A stretch of 26,889 bases of DNA from Gnetum montanum (Eukaryota > Streptophyta > Gnetopsida > Gnetales > Gnetaceae). The translations under genes and the position numbers were made by a program. The notes beneath the pieces are model-generated. The model saw only the letters and a program-made list of their open reading frames with translations, searched no databases and was not told the origin of the DNA. The DNA lies in assembly GCA_015680685.1 (NCBI GenBank), contig MNCI01015616.1, positions 13,168 to 40,056 of the forward strand, given 5' to 3'. This document shows positions 1 through 8,981 of the stretch, piece by piece (positions within the stretch are counted from its first letter, which is position 1; the number at the start of each line of letters is the position of its first letter).

Positions 1-439
1 AAACTTAGGTAATACTCTAATACTTTATTTTATGTTAACATACATGCATGTGGGTTTTTCCTACAAAAATATTTTACTTAGAAATTTAGATAAAACAAGG
101 GTAAAACAAAATTTAAATTTGTTGAAATAATTGTAATATAGGTACATGAACTCTGAATTTTCTTTGCTCATTATTAATATTATTTAAGGGTCCTACAACC
201 ACCTCCATTATTGGACTAGGAAAATTTGATTGCTAAAATGGAAATAGGAAAATCCTAGGTGCTGGAATAGTTATAGTCTCAAATCCCAAGGGCCTCTAAA
301 AAATGGGATTCAAGGCACCTCAGATTGTCTAGTTAATCAACAAGGGACTAATGGAACAAAAATAAAAATGTAAATAGAAACAAAATTACAAATCCAAAAT
401 GAAAACAAAAACTGAAATGAGAACTTGAGTTTAATCCAA
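1..439. other. Non-coding, no gene seen
   Basis: AT-rich sequence without a supportable reading frame or clear repeat boundary. It lies downstream, in minus-strand terms, of the integrase remnant at 985-1190, so it may belong to the 3' non-coding part or LTR of that element. I could not find an LTR end here. Confidence 0.4.
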
Positions 440-640
440 CATTAGCAACTACACTGATGTTGCTGGAAACTGTTGGTAAATCCAATTTCTACACTAGCCA
501 TGCTACAACTGCTAAAGTCTTGGGATGACTACACTGAAGTTCTTGGAAACTATTATTTACACTAGCCATGCTGAAACTGTTGAAAAATTGGGGTGACTAC
601 ATTGGCCATTGTTGGAAAAATGGAACATGAAAAATCCCAA
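440..640. repeat. Short tandem array with CTACACT motifs (about 68-80 bp units)
   Basis: The 14-mer ACACTAGCCATGCT occurs at 491 and again at 559, and GACTAC at 527 and 595; both pairs are exactly 68 bp apart. A third, looser copy (CTACACTG at 449) lies about 80 bp upstream. The words CTACACT, GACTACATTGGCC and CACTAGCC are the same ones that fill the large array at 4018-6480. The two arrays flank the minus-strand Ty3/gypsy relic, so they could be the same LTR or UTR repeat on both sides of one element. That link is inference. Confidence 0.6.
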
Positions 641-957
641 CAATTCCAATACTTCATCTACACTGGTTTTTTTGTAATGACCATACTAGGTTAGAAATGA
701 GAATAAAACCCCAACACCATCTATGTTGGGGGTAGATAATTCTAGTGTAGTTGAGGCTATACCTCTACAAAAACCCAAGAAAATGCCAAATTTTCAATTC
801 CCAAGGCATTTTCAGCCTTTTCAAGCCCAAATATAGACATGAACTAACTTTTTCCACTTGGGAAGTGAGGTAATAGCAAATTTTGAGGCATTTTTCAGCC
901 TCAAAAGCTAAAGTATGTAAGATTGTAGCTCATGGACTACAAATGTAAGATTTGAGG

Positions 958-987
958 TCCATTCCCATGTAGTCCATTCCCATGTAA
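958..987. repeat. 15-bp tandem duplication
   Basis: Two adjacent copies of TCCATTCCCATGTAG (958-972 and 973-987, last base different), just beyond the integrase C-terminal remnant. Probably replication slippage. Confidence 0.8.
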
Positions 988-1190
988 GCTAAGGCCCTTC
1001 CCAGTTACCTGAGAATTTGTCCACATGCTTGTGGATGGCTTTGAGGACCAGGTCTCCTTCCTTGATTTTGCACTTGTTCAAGTTATTATGGTGTTGTTTT
1101 TTTTTCCTTTCTTGATATCATTTAACATGAACAAGCATTCACATCCATTGCCCCTCGACTGAGTCCAAGCCCATAGTGCACAGCTCCTTG
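985..1190 (-). pseudogene. Ty3/gypsy integrase C-terminal remnant
   Basis: Read on the minus strand, about 1080 to 992 gives KIKEGDLVLKAI, then DKFSGNWEGP. This matches the C-terminal end of plant Ty3/gypsy integrases, where a KxGDLVLK stretch is followed by a NWEGPY (GPF/Y-type) motif. Just upstream is a basic stretch (YQERKKK) like the usual link to that module. The zinc-binding HHCC region and the DDE catalytic core, normally several hundred codons between RNase H and this point, are absent: only about 120 bp separate it from the RNase H frame at 1203. The integrase was therefore cut by a large internal deletion and cannot be active. Stops interrupt the frame after GP. Family identification is from motifs seen here and is fairly secure; the exact limits are approximate. 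Confidence 0.65.
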
Positions 1191-1202
1191 TTTTTTTCAT
1201 CA

Positions 1203-1673
1203 TCAAAGGGATAGCATTGCAATGGCATTGAATATGGTGCTCGTAGTTTGGGGTATATGTTGGATATTGATGTCTATAAATTGTTGTAGTAGTTTTCTTC
1301 CTAGGTCATAGTAAGGTTGTAAATTTTTGGCTCTACATGCATAAATCTCAATTATTTGATTTACCAAAAGTTGTGAATCACCTTTGATCATTAAGCATTC
1401 TATTCGTAGGTCACAAGCTACCATCATCCCTCTAATCAAATCCTCATACTCTGCTATATTGTTGGTACATGGAAATTCAAAATGACAAGCGAAGGGATGG
1501 ATTTCACTAAATGGAAATATTATGATGGTAGCAATAATGGCTCCATGGGAAATTGAAGCTTCATCAAAAGTACATGACCACCTCATAGACCTCAAGTAAT
1601 TGGATAACAATGTTAACATGTTCATCAGGGAATTCAAGATCAATGGTTGCATGGTCATTAACTCATGAAGCAA
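1203..1673 (-). pseudogene. Second (Tat-type) RNase H domain of Ty3/gypsy polyprotein
   Basis: A 156-codon open stretch on the minus strand. From about residue 66 it has the hallmarks of the plant RVT_3-type RNase H: CTNNIAEYEDLIRGMMVA, then IKGDSQLLVNQI, and near the end HIPQTTSTIFNAIAMLSL, where active copies usually have HIPR...NxxADALASLA. The N-EAEY-type glutamate and the GDSQ aspartate are kept, whereas the last catalytic aspartate (ADAL in relatives) reads NAIA, so the enzyme would be damaged. Such a second RNase H following the RT-linked one is characteristic of the Tat lineage of plant Ty3/gypsy elements. The first roughly 60 residues belong to the linker after the first RNase H (EFPDE-type acidic region, now shifted). 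Nuclease for RNA:DNA hybrids during reverse transcription; here a relic in a broken polyprotein. Confidence 0.75.
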
Positions 1674-2290
1674 TAAGTTGTGTAGCTATAGCTTAACCTT
1701 TTGTTGAGGCTTGTGAGACATAATGAAGGTCAAACTTTGTTGTTATGGCTTTTTAATAGGCTATATGGCTACTCTCATAGATATTGGTCATTATGGCTCT
1801 AAGCATATTGTCTTTGAAAATAATGTTGACCTAGCTCCTAAAGAGGTAGTGTATCAAGTCTCATGAGAAACTAATGCATGGCTTAGGTAGTACACTGGAA
1901 AATCTGCTCCATCATCTTGTCTTTGATAAAGTAGAGAGGTGATGAATGCATCAAAGATAACAAGGTAGATATAAAAGGGCTAATCATTTTGTGGTGAATA
2001 GACCATTGCTAGTTGTGCTAATTCTTACTTCAAGTTTTCAGAGGCTTCTTAGCATTAAGCCATCTACTCACAGTGAACTGCATTCTTAAGCAAGTGTTGC
2101 ATGGGTTGTAGTTTATCTGTGAGCCTTGTGATGAAACTACACATAAATTGTAATCTACCTTGTAGTCCCTAAGGCTCCTTAAGATTATTTGGTGCTACCA
2201 AGTTAGATATGGCTTTAACCTTATCAAGACTGACATGTATCCCTACTTCAGATACTACAAAGCCAAGCATCTTACTTGTTTTGACACCAA
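1674..2290 (-). pseudogene. RT thumb / RT-linked RNase H remnant
   Basis: The minus strand downstream of the RT core reads, with stops and frame changes, MLGFVVSEVGIHVSLDKVKAI, then LQGRLQFMCSFITRLTDKLQPM, and further on FPVYYLSHALVSHE. These match the plant Ty3/gypsy order FLGFxVSExGI...DKxKAI, GxLGRLQYxxRFIxxLTDxxxPx and YYLSxxLxxxExxY, that is, the RT thumb-connection and the RNase H adjoining RT. The stretch near 1690-1740 (FIMSHKPQQKVK) fits the FDIxYVxQKxxKGQAIAD link before the second RNase H. Many stops and at least two frame changes show long decay. The plus-strand open frame at 2235-2420 is the antisense shadow of this coding region. Confidence 0.7.
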
Positions 2291-2896
2291 AGACACACTT
2301 CTTAGGGTTAAGCCTAAACTCATATTTGAGGCATCATTTAAGAACAAGGTCACGATCATGCACATGATTGTTGACTATTTTGGACTTAACAACTATATCA
2401 TCTACATAATCATTGAGTAAACCTAGCATATAATCACTAAAGATATACATCATAACTCTTTGGTAGGTTGCTTAGGTGTTCTTTAGGCCAAAGGGCATCA
2501 TGGTATAACAAAAGGTACCTTAAGAGATCATAAAGGTCATGTTAAGTTGATGTTTTGGGGTGATCCTAATATGGTTATACTCGAAAACCCATCCATAAAG
2601 GATAATAAGACATGTCCATCTGTCATATCAATAGGTTGGTCAATACTAGGCAAAGGAGAATCATCTTTGATAGTTGACTTATTTAGATCTCAAAAATCAA
2701 TGCAAATGCATATACTTTCATTTTTCTTAGGTACTACCACTATGTTGGATACCCATTCTATGTAATCAATAGCTCTAATGAAACCATCTTGGTATATCTT
2801 TGTGATTTTTTCACAAACTGCCAAGGTCAAATTAGGTCTAATCTTACTAACTTTTTACTTAACTAGTCTGATGCTAGGATCAAGTATGATGTTATG
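2291..2896 (-). pseudogene. Ty3/gypsy reverse transcriptase core remnant
   Basis: On the minus strand from 2896 downward: HNIILDPSIRLVK, DGFIRAIDYIEWVSNIVVVP, then KKNESICICIDF-stop-DLNK, SPLPSIDQPID, SFMDGFSS, and near 2400 a sequence reading MIM-stop-MI (in another frame YVDDIVVKSK, the polymerase YxDD box). This is the canonical order of plant Ty3/gypsy RT blocks. The DFRDLNK arginine is a TGA stop and other stops replace Q and W codons, which fits C-to-T decay at CpG or CpNpG sites. It is continuous with the downstream RNase H relics and, after correcting the segment 2898-3118, with the upstream piece at 3120-3265. Not functional. Confidence 0.8.
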
Positions 2897-3118
2897 NCCT
2901 TTGCCTAGTCATATGAAGATATGGTAGGTCTTGACCAATGTTTAGCCCAACATAACATCATACTTGATCCTAGCATCAGACTAGTTAAGTAAAAAGTTAG
3001 TAAGATTAGACCTAATTTGACCTTGGCAGTTTGTGACAAAATCACAAAGCTATACCAAGATGGTTTCATTAGAGCTATTGATTACATAGAATGGGTGTCC
3101 AACATAGTGGTAGTACCT
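2729..3118. repeat. 168-bp inverted repeat inside the RT relic, bounded by N bases
   Basis: The reverse complement of 2729-2896 matches 2951-3118 over 168 bp with only three mismatches by my alignment. The arms are separated by 2897-2950. Position 2897 and position 3119 are single N bases, exactly at the ends of one arm and of the inverted block. The tight match to the N positions suggests an assembly join rather than a biological fold-back. Confidence 0.9.
2898..3118 (+). pseudogene. RT N-terminal segment in inverted orientation
   Basis: Unlike its surroundings, this 221-bp block codes on the plus strand: FA-stop-SYEDMVGLD, HNIILDPSIRLVK, then DGFIRAIDYIEWVSNIVVVP. FAWSYEDMxGLD followed by LDPxxRPVxQKxRK is the standard start of plant Ty3/gypsy RT. 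The minus-strand neighbour 2291-2896 begins only at HNIILDP, so this block holds the missing 54 bp of coding sequence plus a second copy of the next 168 bp. Flipping it restores one continuous minus-strand reading from 3265 to 2291, apart from a duplicated overlap. It lies between two N bases. Confidence 0.8.
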
Positions 3119-3119
3119 N

Positions 3120-3265
3120 AACTAGGATTTTAGCTAGTCTAGAGGTTTCTCTATTGAGGCTATGTGGTCAACAAGATTCTTTCGCTTAAGATCTAGGTAA
3201 TTAGGATCAATGCATTGTTCAAAATCACCATGAGGTCCATGTAGGTTTAATGGAAAGGTGATTAG
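3120..3265 (-). pseudogene. Polyprotein segment upstream of RT
   Basis: The minus strand reads KLITFPLNLHGPHGDFEQ, then DPNYLDLKRKNLVDHIASIE, open for about 45 codons before stops near 3130. Its position just before FAxSYEDM (once the inverted block is corrected) fits the spacer between protease and RT in a Ty3/gypsy polyprotein. I do not recognise a named domain. Coding ends around 3265; no gag or protease was found further upstream on this strand. Confidence 0.5.
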
Positions 3266-4017
3266 CTTCCAGGTATCGATACTCCAATCCTACATATCAA
3301 CCATGATCACATTAAGTGAAACCTAGGTAAAAATGAGTAAACAATGCCAAAATGATATAATAAATCTTAGTAAATATGTAAACACATGCTATTTCAATGT
3401 CAAACAAGATGTAAACAAGGTCAACCAAGGCTATAAGAGGTAGTTGAAAATGATTAGATAGGAACAAAGGCCATATAAGATAAAATAAAGGTCATGAAAG
3501 GTCAAAACAAGTTGAAGTACTATGAAAGTAAGAAAAATAAGGTCAAATATTGTTAAATGAGGTTACACTTTTTCCATTTTTAAGCCTTAGTAAGCCATGT
3601 TTCCAGTTTAAGGCCTTGGCAGGCCATAGTTACATGGTGTCAAATGATGGTCAAGAATTGTCAAATCCCATCATCTAACACCAATCAAAGGCTAAGCAGA
3701 GGTCTACAAAGGCCATATTAGCAAAAATAAGGTAGATATTGTGAAATTGAAGTTATGTAGAGGCTACATGGGGTCAACTAATGGTAATAAAGGTTAACAA
3801 TGCATAATAGTGTCAAAACACCATGAGAGAAGGTTAAATCAATCAAAGTGGAATACATGTGGTAAAATGGAGTCAATAATATTAAAAAAGGATTAGATTT
3901 TTCTACTTTTAGGCCTTAGCAGGTCATGTTATGACGATGTTGGATTGCTAGGAGATTTTGGACACTTGAGGGAATTATTTCAAGGTTGTTTTAAGGTAAA
4001 ATTAACGCTATTTCTTA
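3266..4017. repeat. Non-coding with a diverged duplication of about 325 bp
   Basis: No gene. The stretch near 3571 (TTTTCCATTTTTAAGCCTTA followed by GTAAGCCATG) returns near 3896 as TTTTTCTACTTTTAGGCCTTA followed by GCAGGTCATG, both preceded by similar AT-rich, GGTCAA-rich sequence; a further GGCCTTGGCAGGCCATAG lies at about 3611. This points to an old duplication. It is probably element UTR or LTR sequence. Confidence 0.4.
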
Positions 4018-6480
4018 TGACTATGCTAGGCTCTAATGGTGACTACATTGGCCTAGTGTAGTCGTGCATTCCCCAACATAGTCAACACTAATGGAAAATT
4101 TTCCAAGCTCAATATGGTCAGTTTTGGATTCCTGATGGTTGAGACAACTAGTATAGGGGATGGGTATTAAAGATTGGTAAGTTTTGGCTTTGTTTTCTTT
4201 CTTTCAAAAGCTAAAAATGATGTTTCTATTGGTGGTACGCTGGGCTAGTGTAGTCAAGGTAGGTCCCAATGTAGTCACATGGAATAAGTAAATTAGTAGG
4301 AATTCAGGGTTGGAATTAGTGCTCTGCTAGCTTCCTAGAATAATGTAGGGTCATGGAAGGACTAAATTGATTGCTCAAAGGTCAAAATTGGGCAATAAAA
4401 GTACTTCTTATGGTATTTCCCATTAGACTACACTGGGTGGAAACAAAGTGAAATTACACCTAGATGAAGTGGAATAAGTTCTAGGCTTCTCCTAAGTTAG
4501 TTTTGGGCCATTCCAGAGTGGTATAATGTTGGTCAACCTTGCCACAAAATATGTTTACACTATGACTATGCTTTGCCAATGTAGTCATAGGTTTCCCTAG
4601 TGTAGTCATGTATAAATTTTGATTTTAGGTTAGTTTCTATACCCAATAGACCATGCTAATGGACTTCTAAGGTTACTAGTGCTACTGGTCAGGGATTCAT
4701 CTCAAAATTATGAATTCTAGTGGTTTTTTGAGTCTTGGAAAGGTCATATACCTCTTGACTATGCTAGTCTAGCATAGGCATGTAATTCCCAACGTAGTTA
4801 AGAGGTTTTTAGTGAAAAATGATGAATTCTGGCTTGGTTTCAAGGGTTTTAAGATCTTAGTAGGCTCTAGCATGATTCTAGGTCTTTCTAGGAGTCAATT
4901 TAAGCTATTTTGACCCATTTTGATGTTTCCCATGTGGAGTATGCTAGCATCCACTAATGACTACAGTAGCCCATTATAGGCATATAATTCCTAGCACAAT
5001 CAACATGCTTGAGATCGAAAATGATGAATTTTATGATGAAAACAAGCTCCAAAAAGGTTCCAAGGTTTTCCAAAAGTCAATTTGAGTTATTTATGAAAAA
5101 TTTTGGTGTCTTCTATGTGGACTACACTAGGCTCTATTGATGACTACTCTGGTCTAGCATAGTCATGTAATCCCCAGTGTAGTTGGAATTGGAAAATGTG
5201 CTAAATGGTAAAAAGTAATAAGTCTTGTCTTGATTTTCAGTCTAGCAAGGTTCTAAGGTTCTCAATAAGTTAGTTTGTCTTGGAAATGACCTATTTTAAA
5301 ATTTTTCATGCATACTATGCTAGGCTTCACTAGTGACTACGTTGGCCCAGCGCAGGTAAGTAATTCTCAACATAGTCAAGCTCGGGATATGCATTTTGAT
5401 AGATTTTTTCTTAATTGATCAACTATCTAGGGTCATCGAGAGTCCTAGGGAGGTGCAAAGGTTATAGAATGGAGTTCTAGAGGTATATTATTGTTCCCAT
5501 AGTTAATCCTACTTGTAAACACTGTGACTACACTGGGCTAGTGTAGTCATACCCTTCCTCTAGCAAAGTCATGGATTTTGACCAATTTTTGGCATCATTT
5601 GGTGAATTCCACAAAGTATCAAAGCTATAGGGAGATCTAAGATTGATTGTAAGCTTGATGGGTGAGAGAAGCCATATTCCATTTTTGACTATGTTGGGCT
5701 AGCATAGTCATGCTCTTGGCCAATGTAGTCATGCCCAAGAATCAATCTATGATAATATTTGAAGCTATTTCAGTGTTTAGTGATTGTCAATTCTAACTCT
5801 TAGCTTTTAATTTTGGCATTAGGGTTTCATGGGTTAATGCTTAGCATAGATGGGTTGATGGGAAGTAGTGAAAAGCATCATATTCCATTTTATTATGTTG
5901 GGCCAAGGTAGTCAATATTTAGACTAGCATAGTCACATGGAATAACTATTTTTCACATGGATTTTGTGGCTTTTGACAACTTAATTTACATCCATGTCAA
6001 CACTTGGTTTCCCAACTTAAGCCTAAGGTTTTACAACATGTATGCAGGATTGGGGGCTAGGTTTTGGAAGTGAATGGGATTTGGCACATATTCCAAGGTT
6101 CCTAAGGATCTATATCCCAATGTACTTAGGCTTGGAAGTCAAAATCCTAGCGTAGTCATGTCTTCTTGGTTCACTTGTTGAGGACCTAGTGGGGTTCACA
6201 TGGAATTGCCAAGTTTGGATTGAATGACTTTTCTCTCACCCAATGTACTCTTACTTACTAATTTCATCACTAAGTGAAGTGTAAGTGGTGGAAGTGTACT
6301 ATGGAAACCAAGATTTCATGGTGGGAACCTAGGATTAAATTGGTCTTCTTGGCTTAAACTTGCAAAAAATCATTGTCATTCTACCACTCTAGGGTGTTGC
6401 GCTCAAGATTGAAGCTTTGTGCCTACTACTACCACCAGCCCCAATATAGTTACAACCTTTTCTACCCCAAGTGCTAGCAT
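4018..6480. repeat. Large degenerate array of palindromic GACTACACT / AGTGTAGTC motifs
   Basis: About 30 recognisable copies of GACTAYRCT or its complement AGYRTAGTC on visual count, in loose units of about 180-230 bp. Many pair into hairpins: TGACTACACT (5525-5534) with AGTGTAGTCA (5540-5549); CTATGACTA (4560-4568) with TAGTCATAG (4582-4590); CTATGCTA (4759-4766) with TAGCATAG (4770-4777); TGACTATG (5686-5693) with CATAGTCA (5703-5710); GACTACA (4041-4047) with TGTAGTC (4057-4063). Stem variants fit decay of an ancestral CTACGCT/AGCGTAG stem at its CpG, in either direction (CACT or TGCT); undecayed AGCGTAGTC remains at about 6151. Text such as CATGTAATTCCCAACGTAG recurs beside the hairpins. 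No coding. Could be LTR U3 enhancer repeats or subterminal repeats of a DNA transposon. Confidence 0.65.
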
Positions 6481-6542
6481 AGTGATCCCAAGCCTGCCAG
6501 AATTCAAAGATTTTTTAGTGTTTTCCTACATCAGTTTTCACC

Positions 6543-6664
6543 ATGTTAAGAAAGGAGGATCCTACTAAGAACCCTACTTTGGAGGAGGTAAATGCAACTG
6601 GTCATGGCCTTTCACAACTCCCATGTATAAGGATTGAGGAAAGCTCCACCACTGCTTATCTCAG
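6543..6664 (+). pseudogene. Short exon-like open segment, function unknown
   Basis: An ATG at 6543 in the context CACCATG opens 40 codons beginning MLRKEDPTKNPTLEEVNATG and ending ESSTTAYL, followed by CTCAG/GTACAC (GT at 6665), a fair splice donor. A second donor-like site, GAG/GTAAAT, lies within it. The next 1.4 kb is T-rich and intron-like. It may be the first exon of the series at 8043-9540, but the phases do not join cleanly and there is no recognised domain. Low confidence that it is a real exon. Confidence 0.3.
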
Positions 6665-7079
6665 GTACACAACCTTAACTATTTTTCCATGAGAGTTTAT
6701 TTCATTTCTTAGCCTAAAACCCTTTCATTTTCCTAGATCTAGGCTTTTTTATTTGTCAAATTGAAATTTCATAAAACTCTTGTTGTATATTTAGGTCATG
6801 TTTAAATGTTTTTGGCATTACTGGTGTTTTGGGTTTTGTTTACATTATGGTATAAATGTTGTTTTCAATGAATTCCATGGGTCTTCTACCTTGTCCCACC
6901 TAAAAAGCACCACTTTTGAATTTTTTCATAAAAAATTACTAGTTATTTTATTTTTTTAGGCTATGGGATTATTAGTTACTATTTTCTAGTGTATTTAGTT
7001 TTAAAACCACTTGATTTCACCTTACAATTAATTTTTTATGGGTGTTTCTATTAGGCTGTGTTAAGTGGTTTTTCAGTTT

Positions 7080-7400
7080 CTTAGCTATTTTTAGTGTAAT
7101 TTTGGTAATTTTATAATAGTATATGGTTATGATTTTTTTACTTTTATGGTTGTTGATTTTTATTTTATCATTTGTGGATTCCAATGAATGTGGAATCATC
7201 GAATTTGGATGAATGGTTAATTTTTGGCAAGTGTTTCCATAAACTTGTGTGAAATGGATTTTTGGTTATGACAACCATGTTTAGGTTACTTTTGTAATTT
7301 TTTCTGTAAAAATGGTTAAGCATTTTCATGTTTTCTTGTTTTGGGGTTGTCGTTTATGATTTGACAATTCCAATGACTATGGAATCATCGCATTGGAGAA
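7080..7400. repeat. Diverged tandem duplication, period about 189 bp
   Basis: Two copies carry the landmark ATTCCAATGA...GGAATCATCG, at 7178 and 7367 (189 bp apart), preceded in each by similar T-rich text and followed by GAA/GCAGTTAA or GAATGGTTAA. In the first copy GATTCCA and TGGAATC form a 7-bp inverted repeat around a 7-nt centre. Confidence 0.6.
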
Positions 7401-7724
7401 GCAGTTAAATGTTTATGAAATTTTTGGTAAAGTGATGCAAAATTAAGGTTTTATGGCTATTACACATTTAACCCTATGAAGATGGGCAATGTTGATGCTT
7501 TGGAAAATTTTTCCCATCAATGTCCCATGTTCTCAGGGATTTTTTGAAGTGTTAAGAAGGGTTTATAAGTGGTTTGGATCAAATTAAAAAAAAAATTTGT
7601 CAACTGTTTACAGTAGCCATTCCTTACAATTTTAGTGTTGTTGAATTTTGGTTTATCAACTTGGGTTGTGTTTTAATTTTTTTCTAAGTTTGGAATTCAA
7701 CAAGGAAACCCAAAATTTTAGTTA

Positions 7725-7836
7725 TAAACTATTATTTCCATGTTTTTAATTTTAAACTATCAATTCCATGTTTTTGGTTATAAACTATCATTTTCACACT
7801 TTTGGGTTTAAACTATCATTTTTGTTCAAGTGTGAA
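7725..7836. repeat. 28-bp tandem repeat, four copies
   Basis: TAAACTAT occurs at 7725, 7753, 7781 and 7809, exactly 28 bp apart each time, followed by variants of TATTTCCATGTTTTT. Four diverged copies of a simple minisatellite inside the T-rich spacer. Confidence 0.85.
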
Positions 7837-8042
7837 TTATTCCATTCAGTATTTTTGTCTAAGTGTTAATGCTCATGTTGTCATGGTAATTGTAAGGCTT
7901 TTGCTATTTTAGAATTATTAAGTTTTAGTTTTGGTTTATACAAGGCTATAATGGATATGTGTTGGATAGTATAGGGCCTTCTTAAAGCCCATCTTGGTCA
8001 TTATCGAGCTAGTGGGGTTCTTATGTTGCATTTATGTTCTAG

Positions 8043-8300
8043 GGCCCAACACTTTGCCTCCAGATGAAGATAGAGCACCACTCTCTATGGTTTAGGTTAA
8101 GGGCCTCAAAGTTGCTAGCCTATTTGCTATAGAACTTCAATGTGATGGTTTGGTCACACTTGGTGTCTAAGACAACAACTATCATTGTGGAAACCCTTTT
8201 GCCCCACTCATCTAGCATGATCATCAAGTTCCTAATTAATAATTACAAGGTTTTTGCAGAGGATGACACACATGATGGCGTGACCACCGTGGACACATAA
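8043..8300 (+). pseudogene. Open segment of a decayed plus-strand gene or element ORF (part 1)
   Basis: Frame 0 is open from just after TTCTAG (8037-8042, acceptor-like) to TAA at 8298, except for one TAG at 8130. It reads TLCLQMKIEHHSLWF, then VWSHLVSKTTTIIVETLL, SSSMIIKFLINNYKVF and AEDDTHDGVTTVDT. The length of open sequence and balanced composition suggest former coding; the internal stop fits a mutated Trp or Gln codon. I do not recognise the protein. It lies upstream of two further open segments on the same strand (8534-8786, 8982-9540), together resembling exons of one decayed gene or retroelement ORF. Confidence 0.4.
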
Positions 8301-8533
8301 ATTATACAAAATTTGGATGACTCCCAAATTCAACTAGTACAACATTGATAACACCTTGCTAGTTGGCCATCATGTACATACCTTATTTCAGAATCCCCTT
8401 ATCATCATCCACCATATAGAGGGATATGTATAATTGTTAAAACTTTTTTTTTGGTTTATCATTATTTCTCTTTTGTTATAAAATCAAGTTATAATAATTT
8501 TCGTTGTTTCACTTGCCTACGAGTATAAGGTAA

Positions 8534-8786
8534 ATGATCAAGGGTAACAACATTTTATCCTTAGCCAAAACTGTAGTGGGTATTTTTACCAAAAACCCAA
8601 TAGTGAGTCCTAAGGTGATTGACCAATTGAAGGATGGGTTTGATAATTACATCAAACATCATCCTAAGGCCTACTAGAGGTGTCTAGCCAATGGGATAAT
8701 TCATAGCTAGTGGGAAAACCCACCTCATGATGTAGAAGTAAATCAATCTTCTAGAGCTTCTACAGTCCCTTTATCATATAGGCGAA
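8534..8786 (+). pseudogene. Open segment of a decayed plus-strand gene or element ORF (part 2)
   Basis: From the ATG at 8534 the frame reads MIKGNNILSLAKTVVGIF, SPKVIDQLKDGFDNYIKHH, then continues through two TAG codons (PKAY-stop-RCLANG, HS-stop-WENPP) to ASTVPLSYRR. It ends at GCGAA/GTGAGTAT, a near-consensus splice donor at 8787. The T-rich interval to 8980 ends TTATGTTGTAG, a good acceptor. However, joining 8786 to 8981 is out of phase by one nucleotide with the next segment, so either an indel has occurred or the intron reading is wrong. No recognised domain. Confidence 0.4.
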
Positions 8787-8981
8787 GTGAGTATTTTTTT
8801 TGTTTATTTTGATTATCCTTAGGTCAATGTTTTCTTAGTTATGTGGCTATTGAGTTATTTAGGCTTTGGTTGGTTAAATGGCTATACTAGATTTATTTTA
8901 ATTTAGTTATATTTGTAATATTTTGTTTTACACAATGCACCTATGTTAAGACTAATAGGTCATTTTTTGTTATGTTGTAGG

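Larger units (their letters stand above)
6665..8042. other. T-rich, intron-like spacer
   Basis: Nearly 1.4 kb with strong T bias on the plus strand and no coding capacity, as in plant introns. It starts with GTACAC and ends with TTTATGTTCTAG just before the next open segment at 8043. It contains two internal tandem duplications (separate entries). It could equally be element UTR. The minus-strand open frame at 7017-7199 is low-complexity and not believable. Confidence 0.4.

Noticed and set aside
2235-2765. Two plus-strand open frames (2235-2420, 2547-2765)
   Set aside because: They are antisense to the RT and RNase H relic, whose motifs are clear on the minus strand.
4018-6480. CRISPR-like array
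   Set aside because: Units are irregular in length and diverged, and the setting is a plant genome; the palindromes are transposon-like.
8786-8981. In-frame spliced gene across this intron
   Set aside because: Splice signals are good, but recounting shows the join is out of phase by one base.
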